Shown here: positions 48,101 to 60,214 of the stretch, piece after piece
Position numbering within the stretch: the stretch's first letter is position 1
Layout: every line of letters begins with the position of its first letter
From: Typha latifolia
Lineage: Eukaryota; Streptophyta; Magnoliopsida; Poales; Typhaceae
Length of the DNA stretch: 64,000 nucleotides
Assembly (NCBI GenBank): GCA_019914945.1
Contig: CM034103.1
Coordinates: forward strand, 13,454,001-13,518,000
Direction of reading: 5' to 3'
Program-made: the position numbers and the translations under genes
Notes under the pieces: model-generated
What the model was told of the DNA's origin: nothing
Database searches by the model: none
The model's input: only the letters and a program-made list of their open reading frames with translations

Positions 48101-48338
48101 AAGGGTGTGAAATGATGACAGTTCTGTCCTCGTTATGTTACCTGTTCAAGGCGGCGACGGCCACGACATCGCCCGCGCGGACGCCAGACTCCGCCAGGCC
48201 GGCGGCGAGCCGCCTAACTCCGTCGACGAACTCGCTGCCGGTACGGCGGCGCCGGCCGGAGATGATGAACGTGGAGTCTCTCCAGAGGGAAAGTATCCGG
48301 CTGAGGCAGTGAGCTATGTGGCCTTGTCCACGAGCCAT
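45128..48338 (-). CDS. AAE14 (MENE): 2-succinylbenzoate-CoA ligase (phylloquinone biosynthesis)
   Basis: Ten exons on the minus strand: 48338-48142, 47996-47924, 47727-47556, 47458-47360, 47204-47107, 46899-46706, 46623-46496, 46047-45644, 45543-45335, 45254-45128; 566 residues, all phases closed. The enzyme joins o-succinylbenzoate to CoA using ATP in vitamin K1 synthesis. ANL-superfamily motifs are complete: FTSGTTGRPKG (178-188) for nucleotide binding, HTAPLCHIGG, SAYGMTEACSS (around 321), WVDTGDIGW (about 419-427), GREKARIKSGGENVYPEE (438-455) and the catalytic Lys546 in TTTGKIKRE. Length and order match Arabidopsis AAE14 (At1g30520 as I recall). The N-terminus has no obvious long transit peptide. 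The C-terminus ends HSYL, not a canonical peroxisomal SKL-type signal, so targeting is uncertain. The enzyme should be active. Confidence 0.95.
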
Positions 48339-48987
48339 TTACGCTCTCTGTCACTCAGCCTCTCGTTCTAAGGTTAAGGTGAAAGATGCATCTTTTGTTG
48401 TCTTCGGAGCTTGAGGTTGAGGGAGAAAAAGGAAGCTTAAATTATCGGGTGTGTCACCAAGGATGAATTACGTGGCGAAAGGTGATTTGTTGGATTGGTT
48501 CTTTTAGATTGGGTTGGGAATTTAAATAAACTCTATTTTTGTTCTTTATAAGGTTGCGTACATATTGTCAGATCCAATGCGGCTGTGAAATGAATAAAAT
48601 AAAATATAAACTTTATCTCGACGATCGCTCCAATTAGCAGCACATGGTTAGAGAGAGAGTGAGAGTGTGAGAGAGTCGTCGGCAGTATGATTAGTTCAAA
48701 TAAACTGGATAATAAAATATTACAGCATCCAAAGGAACTATATTAGTCAACTAAGAAATGAAACCGATGTAAGATTAGCATCGAAGCACGGCAACCTCAA
48801 ACACAGAAATCCTAAGAACTTAACAGCAACAGAGGAACACAAGATTAAAGGAGAGCAAAAATATCAGAATCTCAAGAGTAAATTTGATGACAAATAAGTC
48901 GACTTCTTTGACAATACCAACAAATTTTAGTCAAAAGATATAAAGATACTAGTAAAAGTTAACTCCTGATAATGAACGAATCCTAAT
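48339..48987. other. AAE14 promoter and RPP0 3' flank
   Basis: AAE14 reads away from here and RPP0 reads into it. A GA-rich patch lies at 48,650-48,675. RPP0 3' UTR occupies the last part. No gene. Confidence 0.5.
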
Positions 48988-51326
48988 CTAATCAAACAAG
49001 CTGAAGCCCATGTCATCATCTGATTCCTCAGCCGGTTCCTCTTTCTTCTCTTCCTCCTTGGCCGCAGCAGCCGGTGCAGCAGCAGCTGCGGCAACACCAG
49101 CAGCAACAGGGGCCGCCACAGCAAACTTGCTCGGATCCTGCATTGCAATAATGACAGCGTTAAGAACCATCAAATTAAAACTACAGATGTGGATATGCAG
49201 TGCATAGAGAATCCTACCTTCAGATATTCCTTAACTTTCTCTGCTTGCGGGAAAGTATAGTCTGTGGCAATTGCGACTGCCAGAACATTCTTGTAAGCAT
49301 TAATAAACATATGGGGAGCAGCTGCGAGAGTCGGGTACGAGAGGGCCAACGCCAGTGAAGTGACCATAGAAAGACCAGTCGAGAACTTCTCAATTAAATC
49401 ATCCTCGGTGAGGTCAAGCACCTCGGGACTGAAGACTGATCCATTGTCATAAACAGACTGGATGACGAGACCATAGGAAAATGGCCTGATGCCAAGCTTA
49501 GCAAGGAGAGCAGCCTCAGATGAGCCCACCTTCTCCCCTTTCTTGATCAGCTCAACAGGGGTGATGATTTCCACAGTACCCTTGTTAATCTTGGTTGGAA
49601 TATTCAGGACCTATAAATAATGGCAGTAGTCAAGAAACTGAAGAACTTCAGGAGAACTGTTAAAAAGTGAAACCTAGGCTTTAACTAACCTGGAAAAAGG
49701 AAGTCTGCGATGGGTCCAACCCTGTGTTGCCAGGAGGAACAACGACATCTATAGGAGCAACAAGTCCTACACGGGCAGGAGCTCCAACCTTTCATAGAGA
49801 ATATCAAAGAATCTATTAGCATACTAGAATTTATAGTACTAAGAAATAGCAATTGCAAGGGAAACATGCAGGAGAAATCAGATTGTGTAACAGGTGTTGT
49901 GGCCATCTATTGTTCATCGTCATAATTATCAAACAAATCTATAAAGCTCATGAGTTTGCATTATATTGATGGCCACATAATTTGGTTGTTTACCATTTTT
50001 GTACTCGTTAGCTTATGTAAATTGACTCTAGAAGGGAAAAAAAACTATATACATAAGTACATTATTTCAACATAGTAATTAGATTATAGTAGGGTGGCAG
50101 GTATATAGATTATAGTAATTAGATTATATATAAGTACATATGCACAACGCCACAAACCTTATACTTGCCAACCTCCTCGCTAACCTCCTTCAAGTCTCCC
50201 TTGGTGAAAATTAATCCAACATTTCCCTACAGCACAGAAAAATCTCTGATGACTAACAAAGTATAAAGACTAAAGACAAGACACACAAGCAATGCAACTA
50301 GCTTTTAATCCCAAGTATAGTATTGCAACAAATTACAATCTGAAAAATTAAACAATATCTAATAAGGTGCTGTAATTATAGCAAGCCTTCGCATAAAAGC
50401 ATCCAGGTATACAAACACTCAAAAACTGATTCAAAAAATATTGCAGGTCAATCGAAGAATGTAGCACTAGATGCTCATAAATCTATAATCCCCAAGATGT
50501 TGCATAGACATAAACACCAAGACTCTAGTTCCATATTAATGATAGAATAAATATGCGCATATGGCAGCATAGTAAGATATGACAATATCAAACTAAAAGC
50601 AAAGGCAAAATCCAAACTGAAAATATGACATTTCCAACCAGGAAAAGAAAACCAACCCCCCAATAATAAATTCCGAAATAGACCAACTTCACACCAAACT
50701 GACAAACTTAAACGCCGATCAAGTCAAAACGCCGAACAGTAAAACTTTTCACTATTTGCATTAAACTACTGTCATCCTAAGTCCTGACTCCTAACCAGTA
50801 AAGTATTAACAACGACGTCATGATCCAAAAACACGCAATACAAGATTTTAAAAAAAAACTGATTTTTTACTATCAAATCTCAAAATCCAAATTACCAATG
50901 ACCTCGAAGTGGCATTCTATAGCAAAAAAATGACTTTTTGACCGACATGACAATCCAACAATATGCTCCAAAAAATTAAGACGGCACATAAATGTACACA
51001 TAAAATACAAAAAAAAAACTGACCAAAGGGAATCAAGAGAAAAGCAAAAATGATAAATCTAGCCATACCACAAGCAAGGGGAGAAGATTGAGGTAGTCCT
51101 TATTCCCAGTCTTCTCTGCGTGGATCTTAATACAGCGCCTGATAAGCGTATTCTTCCCCATGAGGACGATGGATTCGCCCCTGAGCCCCCTCCGAATGTT
51201 CTGGAGCTGGTTGGAGCCCACGTTGTCCGCTGCCGCAATGAGGACCTGGCTGTACTCGTCCAGGAGCTGGCATAACTTCTTGTCGTACTGGATCTTCTTC
51301 TCCGCCTTCGATAGCTTCACCGTCAT
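48988..51326 (-). CDS. RPP0: Large ribosomal subunit protein P0 (uL10)
   Basis: Five exons on the minus strand: 51326-51069, 50226-50158, 49788-49690, 49610-49218, 49137-48988 (TAG), giving 322 residues, the usual length. It is the stalk base protein that binds 23S/28S-type rRNA and carries P1/P2 dimers, needed for elongation-factor binding. Visible signatures: [20 protein letters not shown] at the start, [54 protein letters not shown], a central [20 protein letters not shown], an Ala-rich hinge and the acidic tail [13 protein letters not shown] typical of P-proteins. The start [11 protein letters not shown] is at the only suitable ATG. A TATA box and an AACCCTA element lie 120-150 bases upstream, usual for highly expressed ribosomal protein genes. 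No defects are seen. Confidence 0.97.
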
Positions 51327-51450
51327 GGCTGTCAACCTAACCCAAAACAAAAGATCCGAGAGAGACGAGAGGGCCAAGATGGAGCGAAAAGCTCAGATCA
51401 AGGTGGACGGGATTCGCGCCGTCTCTTTAACCTCCGAAAGCGTCTACGGG

Positions 51451-51476
51451 AACCCTAGAATCGGTTCCTTTTTATA
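51451..51476 (-). promoter_or_regulatory. RPP0 core promoter: TATA box and telo-box-like motif
   Basis: On the minus strand TATAAA at 51476-51471 stands about 145 bases before the ATG. CTAGGGTT (plus: AACCCTAG, 51451-51458) lies 13-20 bases downstream. Telo-box-like motifs near the start site are common in plant ribosomal protein genes. Function inferred. Confidence 0.5.
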
Positions 51477-52124
51477 CCAAACTATGCACGTGCAAATCAC
51501 CTGACCGTTCCGGATAAAGGGTAACACCGTCGACTTACTACCCCGACCCGCATCCGCGACCCAGTCCTATATTTTTCTTACTATATTACAAATAAAGCCC
51601 TCCTTTTCCATTATTTAAGAATTGAACCTCTATGTATGCTTAAAAATACGAAGCCAGAAATTTATTTTCCCCAAATGCTTCTGAAGCAACTAAAATTTCT
51701 TATCAGCAGAAAGCAAACACAAGCATAAGAAAATTTAGCTGTAAACTAAGCCAATTGTATCCTTCAAAGTTCAAACAGATCAATACATTGCAGGAGCTTA
51801 GTTGAAAGGAAAAAAGAAGTCTAAAATTTAGCATTCGTTTCACAGTAAAAGTAATTTCTTATTTCAAGCCAAATCCTATCTACAAGGCTCTAAAATTTAC
51901 AGAAGCAATGGCATGGCAAAATTTGCTCAGAGATGGCTTCATTTGTGAATACCATCATCTTAGATCTATGCAAACACCTGAGTTCCAAGAGTTACAAGGT
52001 TTACTGAGATTTATGAACACTCAACAGCGCTATGATACATTGCGAAAAATGAATAGATGAGATGCCAAGGAACATAGACAAATATAAGTTGCCACCGCAT
52101 ACATACGCATACGATCATGCATCG
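51477..52124. other. Spacer between RPP0 promoter and CNOT9-like 3' end
   Basis: AT-rich. The part from about 51,700 is probably the 3' UTR of the CNOT9-like gene. No further gene seen. Confidence 0.5.
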
Positions 52125-55100
52125 CTAGTTCCCCGCGATACGATTAAGTCCTCGCTGCTGATTGGCTCGGGGGGCAGCTATTCTCAAATGGTTCAGAAGT
52201 CGGCGGAGCAATACAAAAATTGCAGGGTCCTCCTGCAACATGAATGAGAAAAGGCCATGTTAAAAACTGAATATTCTTTTAACTCTATATGTAGTATTTA
52301 TAAAGTTACAAGATGATAAACCACCATAACAAGATATGTACAGTCATTATTAAGTGCCTCCAAAATGATTTTTTGAGATCCTTCAATACCTCAATTTAGT
52401 GAGAAAAAGAAAAATTTAGCATCAAGGCATCAAGATGAGTCGACAAACAAACAAACAAACAGAAATGGTTTGAAAGCAATCTTATATGATCCTTACTCTT
52501 CAAGCGACAAAGCAGGCGAGACCTAACATATTGTGAATGTGGAGGAATATGATACAATGCATTTGTCATTGGTTCAAGGAGAATAACAAACAATAAGAAA
52601 GAAAGTGGTGTGTTAGATTGAAACAATTTTCTCATACAGAGGGAAAAGAAGTACAGAGAATGCAACATCATGAATGCTACTGGTAGTATAGTATTTTGTA
52701 CATTAAGAAAAAAAATCCTAAGCAGGTCATAGTAACTGTTTACGATAATTCTCAAAATGGCTATAGGAAAATTAAATTAAAACAACATGTAATTGATGAA
52801 TCTATTTTATGTTTATAATCCCAGAGGACTTGACTAACAAAATTATCAGTTTTGATCAACCTCATCTATTCAAGCTTTTATCCTGTTTGAAGTAGGGTTT
52901 TTCATCCACTTAGTCAGGTAGGTTAATAAGCTAATGAGCCTGCACCTTAATGGTGGAAATCACTGAGCATTTAACAGATCATAAATGGGCACAAACTTTT
53001 CCAAATTGGATGGAAGTAAGTGTCATGCAAATTAATTAGATGCCAGTCAGGCATCTGGAAATTAAAATCTGAAATTGTTTATTGCCTTCGAAGATGTTTT
53101 TTGAAATTTTAAACAATGTCTGAGACAGAACTGTTAAGTTATCCGGCAATATGGTTCAGTTTAAGGACCAAAATCTATTTAAGAAATGACACTTACACGA
53201 AGGCAGTCATTAAAAGTTCCATCTTTTAGCATATCTGGAAGGTAAGCCTTCAGGATTTCATTCGCTCTGCAGAGAAATAGGACCAAAGATATATCATGCA
53301 AGGATCAATTAATCAATAACATGCAAATGAACAGATCCCCATCACCCAAGGAAACACGGATGCTTTTAAGATACTTCTTTTTCAAATGAAGTTTATGGGC
53401 AAAGTACTTAATGAAGTATGCCCTTAGTACCTCGGATGTTCTGACAGCCTTAAATAACAACTTATTGTATACTTCAGCAGCCTAGCACAGGGTTGTTCAG
53501 CAAGAGATTCAACAACTGAAGCAAGCACTTGACAAACATAAAGAAATCGGTCTGGACTGGAACAAATATGCAGAAGCCCAACATCATCCAGTAGTATCTT
53601 TTGAAGAATAAAGACGGCGAGCTATATGGTAAATCAGGTCAGAGTGTATCTAAACCAAAAAAGAAAAAAATTTACACCTAAAACAAGCACTGCTATAGAT
53701 CTAAGAACTCATGTGCTGAAGACGGCGAGCTCATATTGACCCCAGCGTAAGTAATTAGACAAGCTATTGAGTGATTCTTGTCTGCTGAAAATCACAAGAA
53801 CTGGAACAACAATGAAACATCTCTTTTCATAAGAATCCTAGGAGGCTAGGACAATATTAAACTTGATGATAGATAGCATTTTAAGGATTACATTTAACTT
53901 GTAAATCAAACGCAGCTCGTTGCAAACGAATAATCAGTCCAGACTGCAATTAAAAGGTCATGCTGTTGGTATATTTTAGTGGTAATGATACTCGTATATT
54001 TCATCATTCACAAGTCCAATGAGCTGAGACACCATCATAAGTCTGTAGAGTGTAGACAATTGTATATCAATGTCCATACTACAACAAGAGTCATTTATAA
54101 ACCTATAAGGTTTTCTTTTCCTTTTTTGATAGAAAAAGCTTTACGTGGGATCTAAAACTACTTTAAGCAATTTTTCACATTGAAAAACAGCAGAAAATAT
54201 AGGCAAGTGACCGAGGGCAAACAGTTCAAGAGAGTGAAAAACATCTACCAGTTTCATGTCCCACAGATAAATAACTGCTTGCTACTTGTTTCACATAAAC
54301 AATTCTAATTCTACAACAATAAAAGTTTCAGAAATGGCGAGAAAGTTTAATCACTTACTGTCTTTTTAATTTCTGTGCCATTGTTCATAGCACATAGACA
54401 TAATGGAATTATCTCACTATGCAGGAGAAAGGCAATAGCCTCAGAATCACGAACCTGCAGCAGAACAAAAATAGAACTATCTTATCAACTCTTTCATGCA
54501 AATTAAATTAAACAAAACCCACATATGTGTCGATAAATCTTTCCGACGATATAACTTCTACTCAAAATATAAAAGAGAGTAGGCAAGCTTGTTACATAAT
54601 CTGAAATGTTACCGAAGAAATACTAAAATAAAACATATGAGGATCTAAAGGAAACAAAACAAGAATTAAGTTTTAGACTATTATCCTCAGGCATGAATTT
54701 AAAATCTGGAGCAGTATAGAAAAGTATCAAATTCTTTGATATATCAAGTCATGCTTTATTGTGTTTTGCATAAAGTATCACCAATTTTTGGTTCGATATT
54801 TTTAAGTATATATAAACAATAAGAAAGTATTGAAAGAATTCGATACAAAAAAGTAACTTCTTGTAGATGTTGGATTGCAATTACTTGTGTTTTTCAGAAA
54901 AAAGTCACCTTCGCAAGGCCACTCACAAGGCCACCTATAACTCTCAAGCTGCTTATTCGTAAATTCTCGAAGGATGTTTCCTTACTAGTAGTATTAAGAA
55001 ATGGGTACAAATACAAATGTATATGTGCTGCAAGAAGAAGAAAGAGAAGAATATTAATATAACTTGTATAATAGGAATGCCATAGGATATATTGAATATA

Positions 55101-58100
55101 TAAACAAGTATTCATCATGACAATTGTTGTATTTATAAATGACAGACAATGTATCAAACCTTCCCACTAGTAGTTTACAGCAAAAGTATTACTAGTCTAG
55201 GGCCAGACAGAAGTTACTCATCAGAATTTAAAAAACTCAATAGATACATCACACACTCCATATATATATAAAGATACATTGGAATTTTACAGAATTATGA
55301 GTATAGGACACACAAGTGCAATTATTTTGTATCTCACCGCTCCAGTATTATCTGAGAGTAGACATTATCAGCATAGACCCCTATGACATCAATAATTCCC
55401 CAAGATAGTACCTAGAGTATTTGGTCTAGAGAACATAAAGGATAACCGACTCTTTCATTTATTTGGTCCAGAAACTACATATCAACAAGTCTCCTAAAGA
55501 GCTTCTCTTTATACTCTCCCCCTTGCTTGCATTGAGTTACCCAGTTCAACAGTATCTCTTTATAATGCCACGAAAGCCAAGGTAATAGATTCTCATCAAG
55601 TTCTGGTGGACACGACCGCATATGAGACAATGTCTTCTTTCCTGACTTGCTTTACCTATACCTGAACCTTCAGGGCCTGGAGACTTTCCAATAATTGGTC
55701 CTAGGAAATTGCAAGGTGTATTACTGTATTATAGTTTTCTAGTCCCCTACATACATGTAGAGAAATCAGCACAGTACAAGAATGGCAAATATTGGTCAGT
55801 GCTTACCAGGATGAAGTGGAAGGCCAATGCAAGAATTAAACAAGAAAGGAAATATGATGATTGAAACATGACTAAACTTTTCAAAAGGCATGTGGAGAAA
55901 CATAACTGGAATACCTAACCTGGGGGATACGACAGTTCAAAGGGACAAACATAGAGCTGGGTATTCATGAACTAATAAGAAAAAAAGTGGTATCAGAAAT
56001 CTCAGTGAATTTCTCCGATAACATTAAGCATGATGCAATCGGATAGATATAGCACAAAAGTATTGGCTTGTGAATCCAGTATTACTAAAGGCAACGACAT
56101 ACAAAAAGCTAACTAGGAAAATTCTTCCATTTGAAGAATTATGCAATTATAGGAATGGAAAAAATCTACACATTAGACATCATGCCCTTGATTTATTGTA
56201 AAATCAAATTGGAATACACAGCAGCAATATCAGGTATACAAAACTTGAAACACCTCTCCTGCAGGTCTGAAAAAATAAAACTCAATTTAATTTCTTAACG
56301 CACCCATGAGGAAAGAGATTCTTGTCACAGGATGAGAAGCTACAGACTGCAGAAAGAGGAAAAGGCAAATGTATGAGCTGTAGATGAATAGAAGTAAGAA
56401 GTCCTAGTAGCCAAATTAATAACTCCCATATTAAATCCATTAATTAAATCAACCGTGTTTATGGTCTAACAAAAGAATTAATATGAGAAACCAAATTAAA
56501 TTTACTCAAAATTTACTATGACATCCGTGGAACAACAGATACTATTCACTGGTACATACATAGAGAGGTAGAGCTGGCATTATCCCACTGTTTCATTCAA
56601 GCCTAACAAATACTGTTCTCCATGCGAGAACTTTAATAATAAGATCTCTTTCATGTAATAAAAGCCACTAGCAATCACCAGCAATAAGAACCATATGTTC
56701 ACTTCCAGGAAATAACTCTAGAAAAAGTAACATTTTTCACCGTCCTTCAGAAAGTGAAAGAATAACATAAAATTAGTACTGATCAAGTATTTCAAAAAAA
56801 GTACTCAAAACAATTCTTCTTCTACTTTAACTAGAAAGCATTCCGAGTTAAGACTGCTTAAGAACCTCATTGAAACGCTCCTTCTCCTACAGCAACAGTT
56901 ATCTTTTACCCCAAATACTAAATTGAAGTATACAGACTTGAGATCCAAATTTTGGAGCCAAACAACTCACAAGAAATTTGGCTTCAGTTGAATACTCAGA
57001 CAAGTCCAGTCAGGTGAGAATTAATGAATTATTTTCTGGTTAGACTTGGTCCAGATTCAAGCACTACCAGTCCAAAATGCAACCCAGAGAATTAGCTGTT
57101 TTTACTGAGATAAACATGCAGATTCATACTTCCAACCAGTGCCAGATGAAAATATGTTCGTCACTTTTCAGAGTATCCTAAGGAGTTGTATGTTACCTAA
57201 TGTCGTGGTTGCCTTTTCACCATACTACCAAGTTGTCTATTTCCAAGTTATCTGATTTCATAATTTCATATACTAATCAAGTCCAAGTTGGTTCAATCTC
57301 TCTTTCTTTAGCATTATTCACATTTGCAATTTCTAGCATGATTTAATTTGTCGAGCTCCTTTCCTTCAGCTTCCACATAGGCATATGCGAGATAAGTAAC
57401 AAGAAGGGAGCAATTGGAGAAGGTAAAAATATGATTACAGGGACATCTGAAGGACTAAAAGGATCATTATCATAATATCCCCAAAAAAATCCTGAAATTT
57501 CTAATCATATAAACTTGAATACACTACGTCCACGTGTACTTAAAGAACTTCAAATTACAAAAGCACTTCCATCATAAAAGAATCTTCAAGTTACGAAAGC
57601 AGAAGGGCACCGGAACATATAGAATAAGAAATAGGAATCATTATATAATATATAGTAGGCTATTGTTGAAAGAATTTATTCAAAATTTTAAAACAACTCA
57701 TATTGCATTACAAAATCAGATACTAGGACTTTAAAAAGAAAGCATAGAGAAAGTGGGCAAGTAACCTGAAGAAGAGTAAGTGCATTGCAAACTCGAATAG
57801 ATGCGTCCAGTGAGAGTTTAGGAGGTGAGAGATAAGGATATATTGAAACTATCTCCTGCAATATCCAATTGGAACGAGATGATAAAGAGCTACAAACAGA
57901 TCAATGTAATCCAGTTTCAATATTATCGATTTCTTATTCACCTAACTAGGCATGCTACATGATATGGCTAAATATAATGGCCACCGTTCCTCTCCTTTAT
58001 TTAATTACAATATTTGCACTCATCTTTATTGTAGAAAGAAAACTAAGATTCTACATAATAACTCATTCTTTTCTGGTTAATATATGTCAGAACTGAAAAT

Positions 58101-59199
58101 ACACAGAATTTGGACATGCTCAATAACCTGCAGGAGTGCAGTAATAGAGCCGAAAGAGTTCCACAATAGTGGAGCATAAACACAAAGATCTCCTCTCTGC
58201 AAGAAAAAAAGGATTGGTAAAATAGTTCCTGCTTAGTTTGATTGTTGTTACCCATAAAAAAGTCTAAACAAAGAAAAACTTATGTGACAAAGCATTGGTA
58301 TGCGCATCGCTGAAACTAAGACACTATTTCCTAGACCATTCCGTCAGATTGCCAAAATGGACTACTTTAGAAATGCCAAAATGTAGGTTGAACCTAAAAA
58401 AGGCACTACCTATACTGCCCAAGAAAGGCACTTGATTTCAACTCTATGGTTCTATGCTATAAAATTAAAGTGGAAACAAAATTAAGATGCTTCTGTTGTT
58501 AACATCCAAAAAAACACTGGCGAATAAATCTCAAATTCCATACAATCAAACCTTGAATATCTTGCAAGTCAGTCATAAAAAATAGAACCAATTTTCCTCT
58601 TCTTTCATATTCTCACTTTCTTTGTCATTTCTTTTCTCTTTCTTTCTCTTCCCTCTCCTTTCTTGAGCATCCAAATGTCAGAGTTATTACTCATGCAATA
58701 GAGATTATGAGTCTACTCCAGAGGAAGAAACAATCTAAAGACTTAACAATATCCGAGTCCAATCACACGAATTCTAGCGTTCATCATTTCCTCCTCAATA
58801 TCAGATTCTTGAACTACGAATTAATGAATTTAAATTTGGAGTAAGATTAATGCTTGTCAGCTCTCCGTATCAATCAGAACCCAGATTGAAGAAAGACAAC
58901 TCACTTCTCCAACCAAACGTACCAAATCATGTCTAAAAGATTCTCAAAGATTCCAACTGTTTCCCAACACAAGAATCACAGAAAGACAACAAAAGAAAGA
59001 AAGGACCCACCTTGGAAAGCTCAAGGACAGCCTTCGCCCTCAAATCCCTCTTCAGGAGATTGAGCAGCAACTGCTCCACGGGGCCCAAGCCAGCCGGAAG
59101 AGAAGAAGAAGAAGACGACGAAGGCGCGCCGCCACCTCCTCTTCCGGCGCCCCAAGTGAACGCGGGTTTGACAGCGGGGAAGCGCGGGAATTTGGCCAT
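52125..59199 (-). CDS. CNOT9-like: CNOT9/RCD1-like subunit of the CCR4-NOT complex, divergent copy
   Basis: Nine exons on the minus strand: 59199-59011, 58196-58128, 57855-57766, 56346-56304, 55027-54909, 54454-54359, 53621-53431, 53266-53197, 52232-52125 (TAG), giving 324 residues. The armadillo-type RCD1 core is continuous: [152 protein letters not shown]9 binds NOT1 and Trp-containing partners in mRNA deadenylation. Compared with the nearly invariant plant CNOT9 as I recall it, this copy differs at many positions (for example SVASHPVTR for CVASHPDTR) and has a different C-terminal tail, so it is a divergent paralogue. Exon 5 has two in-frame donors (see findings). The ATG at 59199 is followed by a Gly/Ser-rich leader of about 35 residues. 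Confidence 0.9.
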
Positions 59200-60214
59200 T
59201 ATTGCAGAGCGGAATAGGATTATGAAGAGTATTGGGTTGGTCGTGACTTTAAATCGTATTGGATTTGGAAGCGGGGATTTGGTGGCCTCCCGAGGAACAG
59301 GACTACGTGGCGCTCCTCCACTGGTGCCGTCTTTTAAAAGTTTCGGCGGCTAAAATTGGAAACGGCTACTTCTTTCCTCTTTCTTGCCTTTTTTAGTTAT
59401 TTTAAAGAAAACATTTGGTTAAATCTGTGCGATTTTCGTTGAAAAAGTTTCTTGGTTAAATCGTATTATTTGTTTTTAACTCCTTAGTTTTAGAATAACA
59501 AATCTAAGCTCTTTTACCTATTTAACCCTTATTGAAAGGATATATTTAGATACATATTTTTAATTTATTATTCTTTACGTATAATTTATATAAATAATGT
59601 ATTTTTTTATTATATTTTGGTGTGTGTTTTGACAAAATTAAAAACGTACTTTTTATATAATTTTTTCTATTAGGACTCGACCTAGATAAAATAGGTTTGA
59701 AAGTATAATTTAAAAAAATTAAATATTTTAAAACTGATGTACCATAACTAAAGAGCTTTTTCTTACAAACTGGTCGAGTCATTTGCATAGAAAAAAAATT
59801 TAGTTTTGAAAATAATAAAATAGGTATTTGTGTGCACTTAACATATTTCTAGTATAAATTATGAACATTTCATTATAAATAATATGTATTTAATATAAAA
59901 ATAAATATATTTAGTTTCAGCTTCAAAAGCTCGGAAACTAACAGGAGGGATAATTTGGTCAGGATAAAAGACTAATTCTCATATTTTAGTATCCTGAATG
60001 GCCAGTTAACTGCATTTATCTCCACACTTGAAAAAACTTTGCTGCAAAAAGTGATCAAATGCTTCACAAAGAAAGTTTGATGAGCAATATCCTATTTCCA
60101 CAATTAATGTAACATGATTACTGACCTAATTTGTCCCAAGAAAAAAAAGAGAAAAGAAAAGAAACTGAAGCCACTGTTTATCCTAGATGCTGCTGATGTA
60201 AAAGAGGAAAGAGT
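59200..60214. other. Spacer between CNOT9-like promoter and NPH3-family 3' end
   Basis: The first 150 bases are GC-richer, a likely leader and promoter of the CNOT9-like gene. The rest is very AT-rich. The last part is probably the 3' UTR of the NPH3-family gene. No gene seen. Confidence 0.5.
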
